Shown one piece after another: positions 1 through 8,351 of a DNA stretch of 57,905 nucleotides. Made by a program: the position numbers and the translations under genes. The DNA comes from Pseudomonadota bacterium (GTDB lineage: Bacteria > Pseudomonadota > Alphaproteobacteria > Ferrovibrionales > Ferrovibrionaceae), in contig JAEYTW010000741.1 in assembly GCA_023433835.1 (NCBI GenBank), positions 1 through 57,905 on the forward strand, given 5' to 3'. Below the pieces are notes generated by a model, which was not told the origin of the DNA, ran no database searches, and saw only the letters and a list, made by a program, of their open reading frames with translations. Within the stretch, counting starts at the first letter, position 1. Each line of letters opens with the position of its first letter.

Positions 1-743
1 GGCGGCAAACGTACGGTCGTCGCGCTGGGTAGAGCCGCGCCAGCTGCACTTATGGCAGCGGGCTCGGCCGAGCGAGCCATTGCCGCGTATGCGCGGGCTT
101 TGGCTGCCTGCTCCGCCTTCGCGTGCATCGCGGCCTCGGCGGCTCGTGCCCGCTCGGCTTCCTTGCGGGCCACTTCCTCAGGGTCGATTTTCTTCGCCGC
201 CCCCTCCGCCATAGCGCGCAGCGAAATGCGGATCGGCTTCTCGCCACCGGTGATCACCAGCTCGCCTTTGACGGGGCCGTTCTCGTCCGGCACGCGAAGC
301 GCCACCCGAATGGTGCAGTTGGCGCCGACCGCGATCGGCTCCCCGCGTCGACAGGTGCCGCCGGCGAGCTCGATTGGCCCGACGACGGACACGTCCGGGA
401 CCGGCGGCGCCTCAAGCCCGGTATCGTTGGATAGGACGACCTGGGCTTCGAGGCGGCGGTTCGCCACCACCTTGCCAAAGTCGATGTCGGTTTGAGCCGC
501 TCGGAGAGGCGCCGGCCGGCGGGCGACGGCGACCGCCGGGGCGGCACTCGATTCAGTGAAGCCGGCGCCTGACGCGCCTTTCGGCAATTTGCGGTCCAGG
601 ACAGGTTTTTGATCGCCCGAAGAGAGCCACGGTAGCCAATATTCTGACGTCGCATCGGCCAGCATCGCCGCGCCGAGGACGCCGGCGATATAGAGGCCGA
701 GCCGCCGCCGGCGCGCCTGAGGGTCGGTCTGGGTGTTCGTCAT
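1..743 (-). CDS. VirB10/TrbI-like T4SS core protein, C-terminus cut by window edge
   Basis: The reading frame opens at ATG 743 and stays open to position 1, so only about the first 247 residues are present. They show a basic N-terminus, one membrane segment (about residues 16-35), then a compact beta-rich region (about 75-165; key stretches VVLSNDTG and PIRISLRA) like an Ig-type domain, then an Ala/Glu/Lys-rich helical stretch. The ATG overlaps the VirB9 stop (ATGA), which indicates translational coupling. The VirB10 assignment rests mainly on position after VirB8 and VirB9 and on the bitopic N-terminus. The C-terminal VirB10 beta-barrel is outside the window. A DotG/TraO-like protein is an alternative. 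Confidence 0.55.
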   Translation of the reverse strand, partial: MTNTQTDPQARRRRLGLYIAGVLGAAMLADATSEYWLPWLSSGDQKPVLDRKLPKGASGAGFTESSAAPAVAVARRPAPLRAAQTDIDFGKVVANRRLEAQVVLSNDTGLEAPPVPDVSVVGPIELAGGTCRRGEPIAVGANCTIRVALRVPDENGPVKGELVITGGEKPIRISLRAMAEGAAKKIDPEEVARKEAERARAAEAAMHAKAEQAAKARAYAAMARSAEPAAISAAGAALPSATTVRLP

Positions 744-2041
744 GGCTTGGCGGCCGCCTGCCTGCCCTGAGGGCGGTACAGGATACAGACGATGCGCTGG
801 CCGTGACGAACGGTCATGTCCGACGGCGCACCTGGGATCGCATAGATTGTCCCATCGGCACCCAACCATTCGCCGTAGACCGGTTGGTCACTGTCGTCGA
901 TCACTCGCGCGATCACAGGCTTTGGTCCGAAATCGGCACGGGGCCCGAAGTCAACGAACACGCCGCGTCCATCGTGGAAGACCCGGATCGGCGCGATAGC
1001 TGCGGAGGGCTCGTCGACGGCCTGAACAATAAAATCGCCTGCACGCAAGGTGGCCGGATCGATCGCGAACTCGCGGCGAGGAACGCTCGCCGGCGACGGG
1101 TTTCCAAGAGCTGGTATCGCATCACCAGCTGCCGCAGACCCTCGGGCCGAGGGATAGCCGTTTGACGATCCCCCTCCAAAAAGGCTTTCTAGCCAACCGC
1201 CGGCGTCTCGGGGGGCAGGCTTGGCTTGCACCGATGGGCTGCCCGCGCGGACTGGAGCGACCATCGCAATCCACGCCCAGCGCTCAAGCCCAGCGTCGCC
1301 TAAATCAGCGACGGCGCTGCGCGGCTGCGCGACCTCGACAATCACGCGCGTGTCCGAGGCGACGTCATAGCTCAAGCCTCTTGAGTGCAAAAAGAAAGTG
1401 TACGTCCGGCCTGAGCGGCCGCGGACCCACAAGGGGGTCACCCCGGCCGCGACCTTTGGGAAGACGACAAGGCTCTGGTCGGTGACAAGCCTCGATCCGA
1501 AAGCCGTCGTGTTCCCCAATAGAGCACCTTCAGGACCGTCGATCTGTTCCCAGGCGGGTAGTTCGATAACTGCGGGGACGCTCGGGACCAGGTTCACGGT
1601 AATTGGGGTTTCGTCGAAGAAGACGCGCTTCAATCCAACCGTCGACTGATCCGGCGCCTTTGCGGGCATATTGCTTTTTCCCTTCCCCTGCCACCCCGGC
1701 GGCACGACGTCGATCGGCGCGTCGTCGACATCCATAGGCGGCACCTTCGTCGTGCTCCGCGTCGGGATGTTCTGCCCGGCAGGCGGACGATCCCGGTTGA
1801 CCTGGTCAGGGATCTCGAAGAAACCCCTGTTCTCACCACCGGGTTTCGGTTGGACGGTCTCCTGCGCCGGCGGAGGGGGCGGGTTCATGGGAGAGATGCG
1901 CTCACCTGCGTCAGCCGGCGCGGCCGGATCGAACGCCCCACCAACCTTCGGGAATTGCGGTTGGGCCGGTTGAGCCACCGAATTCGCCCCGCCGCTAGCG
2001 ACAAGGGCGGAGAGCAACAGAGCGGTAGAAGGCCAGCGCAT
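740..2041 (-). CDS. virB9: VirB9/TraK-like outer-membrane core T4SS protein
   Basis: 433-residue exported protein with a signal peptide (MRWPSTALLLSALVASGGANS) and a Pro-rich linker to about residue 140. An N-terminal beta domain contains TYTFFLHSRG (about 215). The C-terminal domain has the VirB9 pattern: IRVFHDGRGVFVDFG, then VYGEWLGADGTIYAI, then the R-x-G-x-x-V ending. In the family this protein forms the periplasmic/outer-membrane ring with VirB7 and VirB10. It is longer than typical VirB9 (about 290) because of the Pro-rich N-terminus and a Gly/Ser insert near 270-300. It lies 8 bp after virB8 and overlaps the next gene by 4 bp, so it is part of one operon. Confidence 0.75.
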   Translation of the reverse strand: MRWPSTALLLSALVASGGANSVAQPAQPQFPKVGGAFDPAAPADAGERISPMNPPPPPAQETVQPKPGGENRGFFEIPDQVNRDRPPAGQNIPTRSTTKVPPMDVDDAPIDVVPPGWQGKGKSNMPAKAPDQSTVGLKRVFFDETPITVNLVPSVPAVIELPAWEQIDGPEGALLGNTTAFGSRLVTDQSLVVFPKVAAGVTPLWVRGRSGRTYTFFLHSRGLSYDVASDTRVIVEVAQPRSAVADLGDAGLERWAWIAMVAPVRAGSPSVQAKPAPRDAGGWLESLFGGGSSNGYPSARGSAAAGDAIPALGNPSPASVPRREFAIDPATLRAGDFIVQAVDEPSAAIAPIRVFHDGRGVFVDFGPRADFGPKPVIARVIDDSDQPVYGEWLGADGTIYAIPGAPSDMTVRHGQRIVCILYRPQGRQAAAKP

Positions 2042-2049
2042 GAGGATTC

Positions 2050-2799
2050 CTAACGTTTCGACGTGTAGGTGAAATCCAAGATTTCGATACCGAGCGGATT
2101 GACGTAGCGGTCCTTGAAGGCCACCTGCCGGGCCCGACCTTCAACAAGGACTCTCGCTGTCCACTGCTGACGACGCTCGTATCCCTTCTCGGTGTCAACG
2201 AGCTCAAAATCGATCGTGTAATAGCCCTCGCTGACTTTGAGCGGATCGCTGACGAAGCGGACGCGCCTAGTCAAGCTCCGCTCGACCGCGCTTTGGATAT
2301 AGCGATACTGCTTGGCCTCCGCGACGAAGGCTTCGTAAAGCTCTTTCGTTTGCATCTGGCGGTAGCGGCTGGTCTCGCCCCAGCGCTCGTCCATCAGCTT
2401 GGCATTTGGGATCAGCTCAAAACGCAGCTGAATGTAGTCGAGAACGGCGCTCTCCAGCGCGAGCTCATAGGCCGTGCTTGAGCGGACCAGCGCCTCGGCG
2501 CGAACGATTTGCCGATCCTGGCTGAACGATTGGAACGCGATCGGCGTCAGCTTTTCGAGCGGCAGCAGAACCGAGAACAGATTGACCAGGCAGATCACCG
2601 CGATGATGGTAGCCAGCAAGGAAATCCCGAGGACCCGAACTACCAGTCGGTCTCCCCGGTAACGGTCCTCATGGTGGTCGCTGCTCCTGTTCGGATATCC
2701 GCCCAGTTTGTCTTTGTGCTCGACCCCTCGGTCCGGTTTTGTGAACCCAGCGAGGCGTTCCCGCAGATTGAAAATTTTCAAGATGTCACCCCGCCGCAC
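2050..2799 (-). CDS. virB8: VirB8-like T4SS inner-membrane protein
   Basis: 249 residues: a charged cytoplasmic N-terminus, one membrane segment at about residues 53-75 (VLGISLLATIIAVICLVNLF), then a periplasmic alpha/beta domain with the VirB8 layout (helical EAKQYRYIQSAVE, strand YYTIDFELVDTEKG, C-terminal VNPLGIEILDFTY). VirB8 nucleates the inner-membrane part of the secretion channel. The upstream-most start is GTG at 2799, inside the preceding lipoprotein gene. A TTG at 2781 has a better ribosome binding site (GGGGTG) and may be the real start. Gene order after VirB4 and VirB7 supports the call. Confidence 0.78.
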   Translation of the reverse strand: MRRGDILKIFNLRERLAGFTKPDRGVEHKDKLGGYPNRSSDHHEDRYRGDRLVVRVLGISLLATIIAVICLVNLFSVLLPLEKLTPIAFQSFSQDRQIVRAEALVRSSTAYELALESAVLDYIQLRFELIPNAKLMDERWGETSRYRQMQTKELYEAFVAEAKQYRYIQSAVERSLTRRVRFVSDPLKVSEGYYTIDFELVDTEKGYERRQQWTARVLVEGRARQVAFKDRYVNPLGIEILDFTYTSKR

Positions 2800-3001
2800 G
2801 AAGCCGCTCCATCACATCTTGCTCCCATCCTTCGGGATAGGCCTGGTCCACCGGGATGCATGCGCACGGCGATCGCTTCAGAGCATCGGGCGCACGGCCG
2901 ATGCCGACCGGCCGCTCTCCTGGGCCGGGCCCACCGTCACACGCAGCGACGACAACGAGGAGCATGGCGCATCCGATCACGGCCCTAGGGAACAGCATCA
3001 T
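2786..3001 (-). CDS. Small VirB7-like lipoprotein
   Basis: 71-residue predicted lipoprotein: a hydrophobic signal (IGCAMLLVVVAAC) ends in the lipobox VAAC (Cys at about 21), followed by a Gly/Pro-rich linker and a short mature domain with two further Cys (CAC). Start ATG 3001 overlaps the VirB4 stop by 4 bp, and its end overlaps the VirB8 start. VirB7 proteins are short lipoproteins that anchor VirB9 in the outer membrane. Sequence similarity cannot be judged at this length, so the name rests on size, lipobox and operon position. Confidence 0.65.
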   Translation of the reverse strand: MMLFPRAVIGCAMLLVVVAACDGGPGPGERPVGIGRAPDALKRSPCACIPVDQAYPEGWEQDVMERLRAAG

Positions 3002-5550
3002 TCCATCTCCTCTTCCTCGTCTTCGTCATCGCTGCTGACCATGTCGTCGAGGTAGGGCACGATCCAATCGGACCCGTGCATATCCATAGCCGCCTGGGCT
3101 GCATCCAAGGCAGACCGGCCGCCGCGGAATATTTTCAGGTAATCCCCGATGACCGGGTTGAGGTCAAAATCGATCAGCACCGACTCCTTGCCGGCCGGTG
3201 TGGTTCTGATGATCAGGAAGTACCGCTTTTTCCCGCGCACCAGAGGATGCTTGCCCTTGATGATCTGGTACTCGGCCGTCGTGATCCCGAGAGGCTTGTA
3301 TTCGTCGACAGAGGCTCGCGTGTTGCGGAAAAATATCAGCGTCGGGCATTGTCCCGCGACGAAATCCAAGAGCCCGAGGTCGAGCAACTTCTTCGGTCGT
3401 TGAAAACTGAGAACCATGATACCGAGCATGCGCCGGTACTCCTGGCCCATGCGTTGGACATCTTTTGCAAAATCGGGGTTTTGCCGAAGCAGACCTTCGA
3501 TCTCGTCGAGCAGCACGCCAAAGGGGCGACGAGCGATAGCGGTGCCACGCTCTATGCGATGAAGCATGTAGTGCACCAGCGCCGCCGAAAGATCGCCGTC
3601 CTTCCAGAAGGCGTCGGTGTCGATGCTGACCAAGCGAGGGAAGCGCGAGACATCGAACGCATCGTGTGCTCCGTTCACCCATCTCCCATATGAAGCGTCC
3701 GCGATCCACGGACGAAGCGAATCCGCCACCGACCAGCCGCCGGTGGACCTGGTGCCATAGTAGGCGGTCAGCAGGGTCTTGAGGGAGCGCTCCTCCTGCG
3801 GCAGCGAGGGCAGAGATTTTTGCGCCCGATCAATCATGCGGCCGATCTCGTCGATCGCCTGAGGCTTCAGCTCTTCGGGGATCTCACCGCACCGCGCCTT
3901 CAACCAGTTCAGAAGAAACCCGCGCTCAATGTCGTCCGGCGAGGATAGGAAAGCCTGTATCGGGTTGAGCAGGACGCCGCTCCGAGCGTCATTGGATTGG
4001 GGCGTCAGATATACGCCGTCATCGCCCATAGCCTTCGTCCAGATCCACTTATCCCGATCGCGATCGAGGACGAACCACTGGACATTCGGGATACGAAGTG
4101 ATGCGGAGATTAGCCACTTCAGCAGAACGGTTTTGCCGGCATTGGTCGGGCCGAACACGGCCATATGGCCGACACTTTCCTCACCAGGATCGACATGAAA
4201 ATTGAATTTGTATGGCGCCCCGTTTATCTGGCGGAACGTAGCGATCGGATGCGGCGCCCAGCATGATCGATCATCACCGCGCGTTGGAGCCTCGAAGTTG
4301 ATCAGGTCTCCAACATTATCGCTTCTGAGGTCGCGCTGGCGGAGCCGAGCCTGGCGGCCGGGCAGGCGCGACCACCAGGCGCGGCTGGACGCGCCAGATC
4401 CATAGACGACGGCCGTCTTGCCCACCGATCGAAGCGCCAACCGCACGTTCTTGATGCCTTCGTCAACCTCGTCACGATGACCGTCGACAAACACGACCGT
4501 GCCGACAGAGAAAAAGGGCAGTTGGTCCGGGTTGTTATCGACGAGACCGGCTTTGGCCGCGGCCGCTTGCTGCGAGATGAAGGAGCCGGGCAGGCGACCC
4601 CACGGCATACCTCGGAGGCGCCGACCGACCTTGTTGCGCGCGGCTGAACGGGAATAGGGCACGACATGCTGGACGACCGTCAACTCCTGCGGGAGGGCAA
4701 GGATGCGCGGCAGTGTCGACTCAAAAACATGGCTGCCGAAGTTCGAGATCCCCAGGGCTGCTGAATAGGTCTCCTGATCGCCATCCCGGAAGATCAGCAG
4801 CCCGTCACTGCCGCGGTTCCGGCCCCCGCCCGATAGGTCCGCCTCGCTCAATCCAGAGAGCTGCTCGGCCAGGCCCGTTTCCGCAAGCCCGATCGTGGTG
4901 AATTCCAACCCCGGGTTCATCAGATCGAACCAGAAGCTCATCAGCGGCGAATACGTGGAATTGCCGGCCTGCAGGACCGCCGCGCCAAACGGCGATAGTT
5001 CCTCCAGTGCCAAATCGGTCACGCGGTTAAGGATGTCCCGCGCGCGATTGGTTTCACCGGCTACGGAGAGCACGAGGTGATGGCTGTTCACGTAGCTTCG
5101 CGTGAACTGCGCGCTGGCTAGATTGAAGATGTCCTGAAGCAGCTGCCGCGGCCACCGCCCGGTCGTGTCAAGCGTGACTTTCCGACGCCGTGAAATGGCT
5201 TTCAGCTCGATACTTGAACTCTCGGCTTCGAGCGCTTCGAAGAAGGCCCGTCGAACAAACCTGGCTCCCTGACGCTCTTCCATCGACAGGCTGGCAGCGT
5301 CGGTCCCGCTGACCGACAGCACACGGACAAGACGACCGTCGTGGCAGCGCAAGGTCAGCCCATCCGCCAGTGGTCGATCGAAAGGAATCATGTCCTGCAT
5401 GCGCGCTTCGGCTATTTCAGGATACAGCCATCGGCGAAATGGAGGGTACGCGAGTGCGCCGAGCACCCCGGCGCCCGCGATTGTCCCGCCGATCCCGATA
5501 CCCATCTGAACGAGGTTCGGGCCGGCTAGTGCCGAGAAAATTTCATCCAT
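2998..5550 (-). CDS. virB4: VirB4-type conjugation ATPase
   Basis: 850 residues with two hydrophobic stretches at the N-terminus (VQMGIGIGGTIAGAGVLGAL) and a C-terminal AAA-type ATPase domain. Walker A GPTNAGKT lies at about residue 466, Walker B GVLLDEIEGLL at about 690, and the downstream sensor LSFQRPKKLL at about 725. VirB4 energises pilus assembly and substrate transfer at the inner membrane. The length is normal for the family (about 800-870). The C-terminal tail is a very acidic run (SSDDEDEEEEME). It follows virB3 by 5 bp and overlaps the lipoprotein gene by 4 bp, so all seven genes from virB2 to virB10 appear co-transcribed. Confidence 0.93.
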   Translation of the reverse strand: MDEIFSALAGPNLVQMGIGIGGTIAGAGVLGALAYPPFRRWLYPEIAEARMQDMIPFDRPLADGLTLRCHDGRLVRVLSVSGTDAASLSMEERQGARFVRRAFFEALEAESSSIELKAISRRRKVTLDTTGRWPRQLLQDIFNLASAQFTRSYVNSHHLVLSVAGETNRARDILNRVTDLALEELSPFGAAVLQAGNSTYSPLMSFWFDLMNPGLEFTTIGLAETGLAEQLSGLSEADLSGGGRNRGSDGLLIFRDGDQETYSAALGISNFGSHVFESTLPRILALPQELTVVQHVVPYSRSAARNKVGRRLRGMPWGRLPGSFISQQAAAAKAGLVDNNPDQLPFFSVGTVVFVDGHRDEVDEGIKNVRLALRSVGKTAVVYGSGASSRAWWSRLPGRQARLRQRDLRSDNVGDLINFEAPTRGDDRSCWAPHPIATFRQINGAPYKFNFHVDPGEESVGHMAVFGPTNAGKTVLLKWLISASLRIPNVQWFVLDRDRDKWIWTKAMGDDGVYLTPQSNDARSGVLLNPIQAFLSSPDDIERGFLLNWLKARCGEIPEELKPQAIDEIGRMIDRAQKSLPSLPQEERSLKTLLTAYYGTRSTGGWSVADSLRPWIADASYGRWVNGAHDAFDVSRFPRLVSIDTDAFWKDGDLSAALVHYMLHRIERGTAIARRPFGVLLDEIEGLLRQNPDFAKDVQRMGQEYRRMLGIMVLSFQRPKKLLDLGLLDFVAGQCPTLIFFRNTRASVDEYKPLGITTAEYQIIKGKHPLVRGKKRYFLIIRTTPAGKESVLIDFDLNPVIGDYLKIFRGGRSALDAAQAAMDMHGSDWIVPYLDDMVSSDDEDEEEEME

Positions 5551-5555
5551 AAAGC

Positions 5556-5894
5556 TCAGCCCAGATAGAGTTCGCCGTTATGTGGCGGCTCGCGCAGATT
5601 GTTCTTTGTCCGCGTGCCGAATGGATTCCATCTGCTGGCGGTACTTCGTGCCTCAAGCAGGATTTCAAAGTCGGGTTCGCGAAGGAAAACGCCGGCGAGG
5701 ATGAAGTGGGCCGTTACGCCGACCAGCAGCGCCAGCTCAAGAAGATCGCTGGCGAAATAGAGCACGACGGCGCCGACGAGGTTCAGGACGAACGAGGCCT
5801 CCGGTACACCAAGAATGTGTACCGGGCCCGCGAACGCGGTCAGGACCTCGGACGTCAGCTCGACTTCGAGCTGATCGCTGATGTCGTCGTCCAC
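5556..5894 (-). CDS. virB3: VirB3-like T4SS membrane protein
   Basis: 112 residues with one long or two adjacent membrane segments (about 33-72: SFVLNLVGAVVLYFASDLLELALLVGVTAHF, given here by its ends S33 and F63) and a C-terminal REPDFEILLEAR, which is the typical VirB3 motif [RK]-x-P-x-x-x-x-x-[IL]-x. VirB3 works with VirB4 in pilus assembly. Spacing is 3 bp after virB2 and 5 bp before virB4. The size and the B2-B3-B4 order make the assignment solid although the protein is small. Confidence 0.8.
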   Translation of the reverse strand: MDDDISDQLEVELTSEVLTAFAGPVHILGVPEASFVLNLVGAVVLYFASDLLELALLVGVTAHFILAGVFLREPDFEILLEARSTASRWNPFGTRTKNNLREPPHNGELYLG

Positions 5895-5897
5895 AGA

Positions 5898-6356
5898 TCA
5901 CTCCGCCGGCGCGTTGGCCGCCGGTTCAACCTGCACCGGTATACACCAGCGCGGATCGATCGTGCCGGCCGCACAGGCCTCGGCAATGGTTGACGACGCA
6001 GCTGAGGGGGTTGCGAATTTGGCCAGCCTGTCAGCCTGGAAAAATCCGACTGCAGCGGCGGCGAGGATGGCCCATTTGCCGAGCTCCCAGCGCTGGGAGA
6101 AGTACATGTACCCGAGCATACCCGCGGCGACGATGAAGGCGATCACGCGGAAAACGTTCTTCATGAAGCCGAACCAGTCCGTCGCCACCGCCTTCACATC
6201 GGTCTCGATCGACGTGAGCTCGCTGCCGGACGTGCTCGTGTAGGTCGCCGCTTCGGCGACGCCGACGTCAAGGGATGTTGATAAGAGCGCGATCAGTGCT
6301 GCAGCTCTACACGCAACGGCTAGCAACCGGATAAGCCTGCCGAAAAAGTCAGTCAT
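5898..6356 (-). CDS. virB2: VirB2-like major conjugative pilin precursor
   Basis: 152 residues with a long hydrophobic N-terminal leader ending near residue 36 (VGVAEA) and two hydrophobic helices (about 66-85 FRVIAFIVAAGMLGYMYF and about 90-108 WAILAAAAVGFF) joined by a short basic loop, the layout of VirB2/TrbC pilins. Unlike most VirB2 proteins it has a C-terminal extension of about 40 residues with two Cys (EACAAGTIDPRWC). It is the first gene of the leftward operon, with the promoter presumably in the 358-bp gap to its right. Confidence 0.72.
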   Translation of the reverse strand: MTDFFGRLIRLLAVACRAAALIALLSTSLDVGVAEAATYTSTSGSELTSIETDVKAVATDWFGFMKNVFRVIAFIVAAGMLGYMYFSQRWELGKWAILAAAAVGFFQADRLAKFATPSAASSTIAEACAAGTIDPRWCIPVQVEPAANAPAE

Positions 6357-6434
6357 GGTATTCCCCTCATGCGGTCATCAATTGCGGGTCGAAGTCGCCC
6401 CGCCACCCGTCCTTCGACGGCGCGCTATCAATAG

Positions 6435-6451
6435 CAAAAATTAAGTCGATA
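6435..6451 (+). repeat. Direct repeat copy 1 (CAAAAATTAAGTCGATA)
   Basis: 17-bp element that recurs at 6518 with 16 of 17 bases identical. The copies are 83 bp apart (close to eight helical turns) in the promoter gap upstream of virB2, as expected for paired operators of a transcription factor. No regulator can be assigned. Confidence 0.6.
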
Positions 6452-6517
6452 TGCATCAGCGCGGCACTATCTTGCGTCGCGGCTGGCCAGGTGGTTTTCA
6501 ATTCATGCTAACGATGA

Positions 6518-6534
6518 CAAAAATTATGTCGATA
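6518..6534 (+). repeat. Direct repeat copy 2 (CAAAAATTATGTCGATA)
   Basis: Second copy of the 17-bp element found at 6435, with one mismatch (A to T). Same orientation and same face of the helix, about 160 bp upstream of the virB2 start. Confidence 0.6.
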
Positions 6535-6714
6535 GCGGACCCCGTCAACTAATTGATTTTGCGGGAAGATCACGTAACCTGCGACATCGGCAAGACGGTT
6601 GGTCATCGCTGCGTCAGGGACGCACCAAAAATGGGCCCAGCGAAAGACTGTTCGTCGTGACAAGCCGCACCGCCGCACCTGCGGCGCACCGAGAAGTGAA
6701 AGCACTCGCACCGG

Positions 6715-7491
6715 ATGGCCGATACTCGTCGACCTACCCAGAAACAGAAACGCTCTTCGCCACAAGAGGAGATGCCCGCTGAGGTTGCCGCTCTGGCGCC
6801 TCACCGACTACTTTTGACGCTTGGGCGATCAAAAATGACGCCTGCGGAACAGCGTGCGTTGACCGCGGCCGCGGCCCTGCTCGACCCCGAAACACCCGCG
6901 TCACGGACTCGCTTCAGTGCTCGGTTTGAGAGAACTTTGCTTGCGGATTTGCAAGCTGCCAATCCGCTACCCGATATCATCCCGGGTTACATCCAACTCT
7001 CCATGATCCTCGACATCGTCGTCGCGCACCTCGAGCGGCGACTGTCGATGCCCGAGGTCGACTCCGGCATCCCGCTCACGCTCGAACTCGGCGTGCCTGT
7101 GCGGTCGCCGGTGCCGCCGACCAGGCACCATAGCTTCGATATGCCGCCTCAGCTGGTCAGGCGCATCAAAGTGGTGGCCTCAGCGAGCTCGACGAGGATC
7201 GAGGCGTTGATCTGCTCGCTCTTCCACGCCGCGCTGGAAGCGCCAGACGCCGTCGGCTATCGTGGCCTGCCCGTCGACCTGACGAAGGCTCGTGCTTTGG
7301 GTTTGGAAAAGCCCTTGGCGAAGCCCCGCCGGCGGCGTTCGAATGCCGGCGTCGCAGCAGGCGCGACGTCGCCGCAACCTGCCCAGCCGCCAGCAGCGCC
7401 CGAAGGAAAGAAGGGGCGCCGCAAGGCGCCGCCGAAGGCTGCAGCGGCCAAGCGTCCTGAGCGAAAGTATTCACCTCGTCTCAAGAGTTAG
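6715..7491 (+). CDS. Unknown protein with basic C-terminal tail
   Basis: 258 residues, not recognised. The central part (about 25-190) is predicted mostly helical, with no signal peptide or membrane segment. The last 60 residues are Lys/Arg/Pro/Ala-rich (KPRRRRSN, KGRRKAPPKAAAAKRPERK), like nucleic-acid-binding tails. It is read divergently from the virB2 operon and is followed 8 bp later by another unknown gene read in the same direction. Residues 140-175 (FDMPPQLVRRIKVVASASST) could be a ribbon-helix-helix-like DNA-binding segment, but this is weak. A regulatory or relaxosome role is only inferred from position. Confidence 0.6.
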   Translation: MADTRRPTQKQKRSSPQEEMPAEVAALAPHRLLLTLGRSKMTPAEQRALTAAAALLDPETPASRTRFSARFERTLLADLQAANPLPDIIPGYIQLSMILDIVVAHLERRLSMPEVDSGIPLTLELGVPVRSPVPPTRHHSFDMPPQLVRRIKVVASASSTRIEALICSLFHAALEAPDAVGYRGLPVDLTKARALGLEKPLAKPRRRRSNAGVAAGATSPQPAQPPAAPEGKKGRRKAPPKAAAAKRPERKYSPRLKS

Positions 7492-7499
7492 CCCCGCTG

Positions 7500-8351
7500 A
7501 TGCGTGATCCGATCGTTGCTCCGTCGCATAGTAGTTTTCCATCAGCGCGGCGGCAGGGTGGTGCGCCACGTCTAGAGCTCGTCACGACAATCCCAATTTC
7601 ACTTCGTGCGGGCCGCGAGTGGTTAAGCCCTGGTCTGGAAGCGTTGCGAACGAGGTTGGATACTGCCGATATTTTTGATCAGTGGTCCCCGCGTGAGCTC
7701 AAGAATACTAAATTTTTGCTTGACCCAGACGAGGAAGCCCTTCTCGGCAGGGCGCGGCTCTTGCTTGGGCAGCCCATAAAGGCGGTGCCTCTGGCAAAGA
7801 TGCCAGCAGGCCAACGGGAGCGATGGCGGGCTGAAAACCCGGAGGCGGTCGTTGTCGACCCCGACCATCCCCGACGCCTCTGGCTCAAAGCAGACGCGCC
7901 CGATTTCGCCCGGCTGGCACGCCTTTATGCCGAGCCGGAATTCCGGCTGTTGGAGCCGCATCCCGCATTGCCAGGCCAGTTGGTCAAGCCTGCGCCTCTC
8001 AATCGCACGCTGACCGCCGCCCTCTTTTGCGCCCTCGACGCCCGCGGCTTCTTTGCTTCGCAGGAATCCGAGATCGCGACGCTTATGAACGCAGGGGCCG
8101 ATGCGATGTCGCTGGCCGAGCGTTTCCGCGCAGCTGCCTCGCCGGCCGGCCGTTGGAATTTCGAGCCGATACAATCGCCCGCAGAGTGGCGGTCATGGGC
8201 CCGGGCCCTGCTGGGGCCAGAAGCGGGCGAGGTCGATCCTGGGGTCGAGGACCTGGCGATCGACGTCGACACCAGCGACGACGCGACTCTGGTGCAGGCC
8301 CTTCGGTTGCTCCGACACGACAGAAATTTATCGCTCCCGATCCCCGGCTGA
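7500..8351 (+). CDS. Unknown 283-residue protein
   Basis: Not recognised. Soluble, no signal peptide; rich in Leu/Ala/Arg helices, with conserved-looking stretches SPRELKNTKFLLDPDEEALL (about 60-80) and AEWRSWARALLGPE (about 225-238). It starts 8 bp after the preceding gene stop, so the two are probably co-transcribed. Its 3' end overlaps the 3' end of the convergent mobilisation gene by 24 bp. Codon use and GC3 are like its neighbours, so it is very likely a real gene. Confidence 0.6.
   Translation: MRDPIVAPSHSSFPSARRQGGAPRLELVTTIPISLRAGREWLSPGLEALRTRLDTADIFDQWSPRELKNTKFLLDPDEEALLGRARLLLGQPIKAVPLAKMPAGQRERWRAENPEAVVVDPDHPRRLWLKADAPDFARLARLYAEPEFRLLEPHPALPGQLVKPAPLNRTLTAALFCALDARGFFASQESEIATLMNAGADAMSLAERFRAAASPAGRWNFEPIQSPAEWRSWARALLGPEAGEVDPGVEDLAIDVDTSDDATLVQALRLLRHDRNLSLPIPG

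Larger units (their letters stand above)
6357..6714. promoter_or_regulatory. Divergent promoter region between virB2 operon and an unknown gene
   Basis: 358 bp without a convincing gene. It separates the leftward virB2 operon from a rightward gene at 6715 and is visibly AT-richer than its surroundings around 6430-6545. It contains the pair of direct repeats annotated separately, and must hold the promoter of the T4SS operon. No tRNA or clear terminator is visible. Confidence 0.5.
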
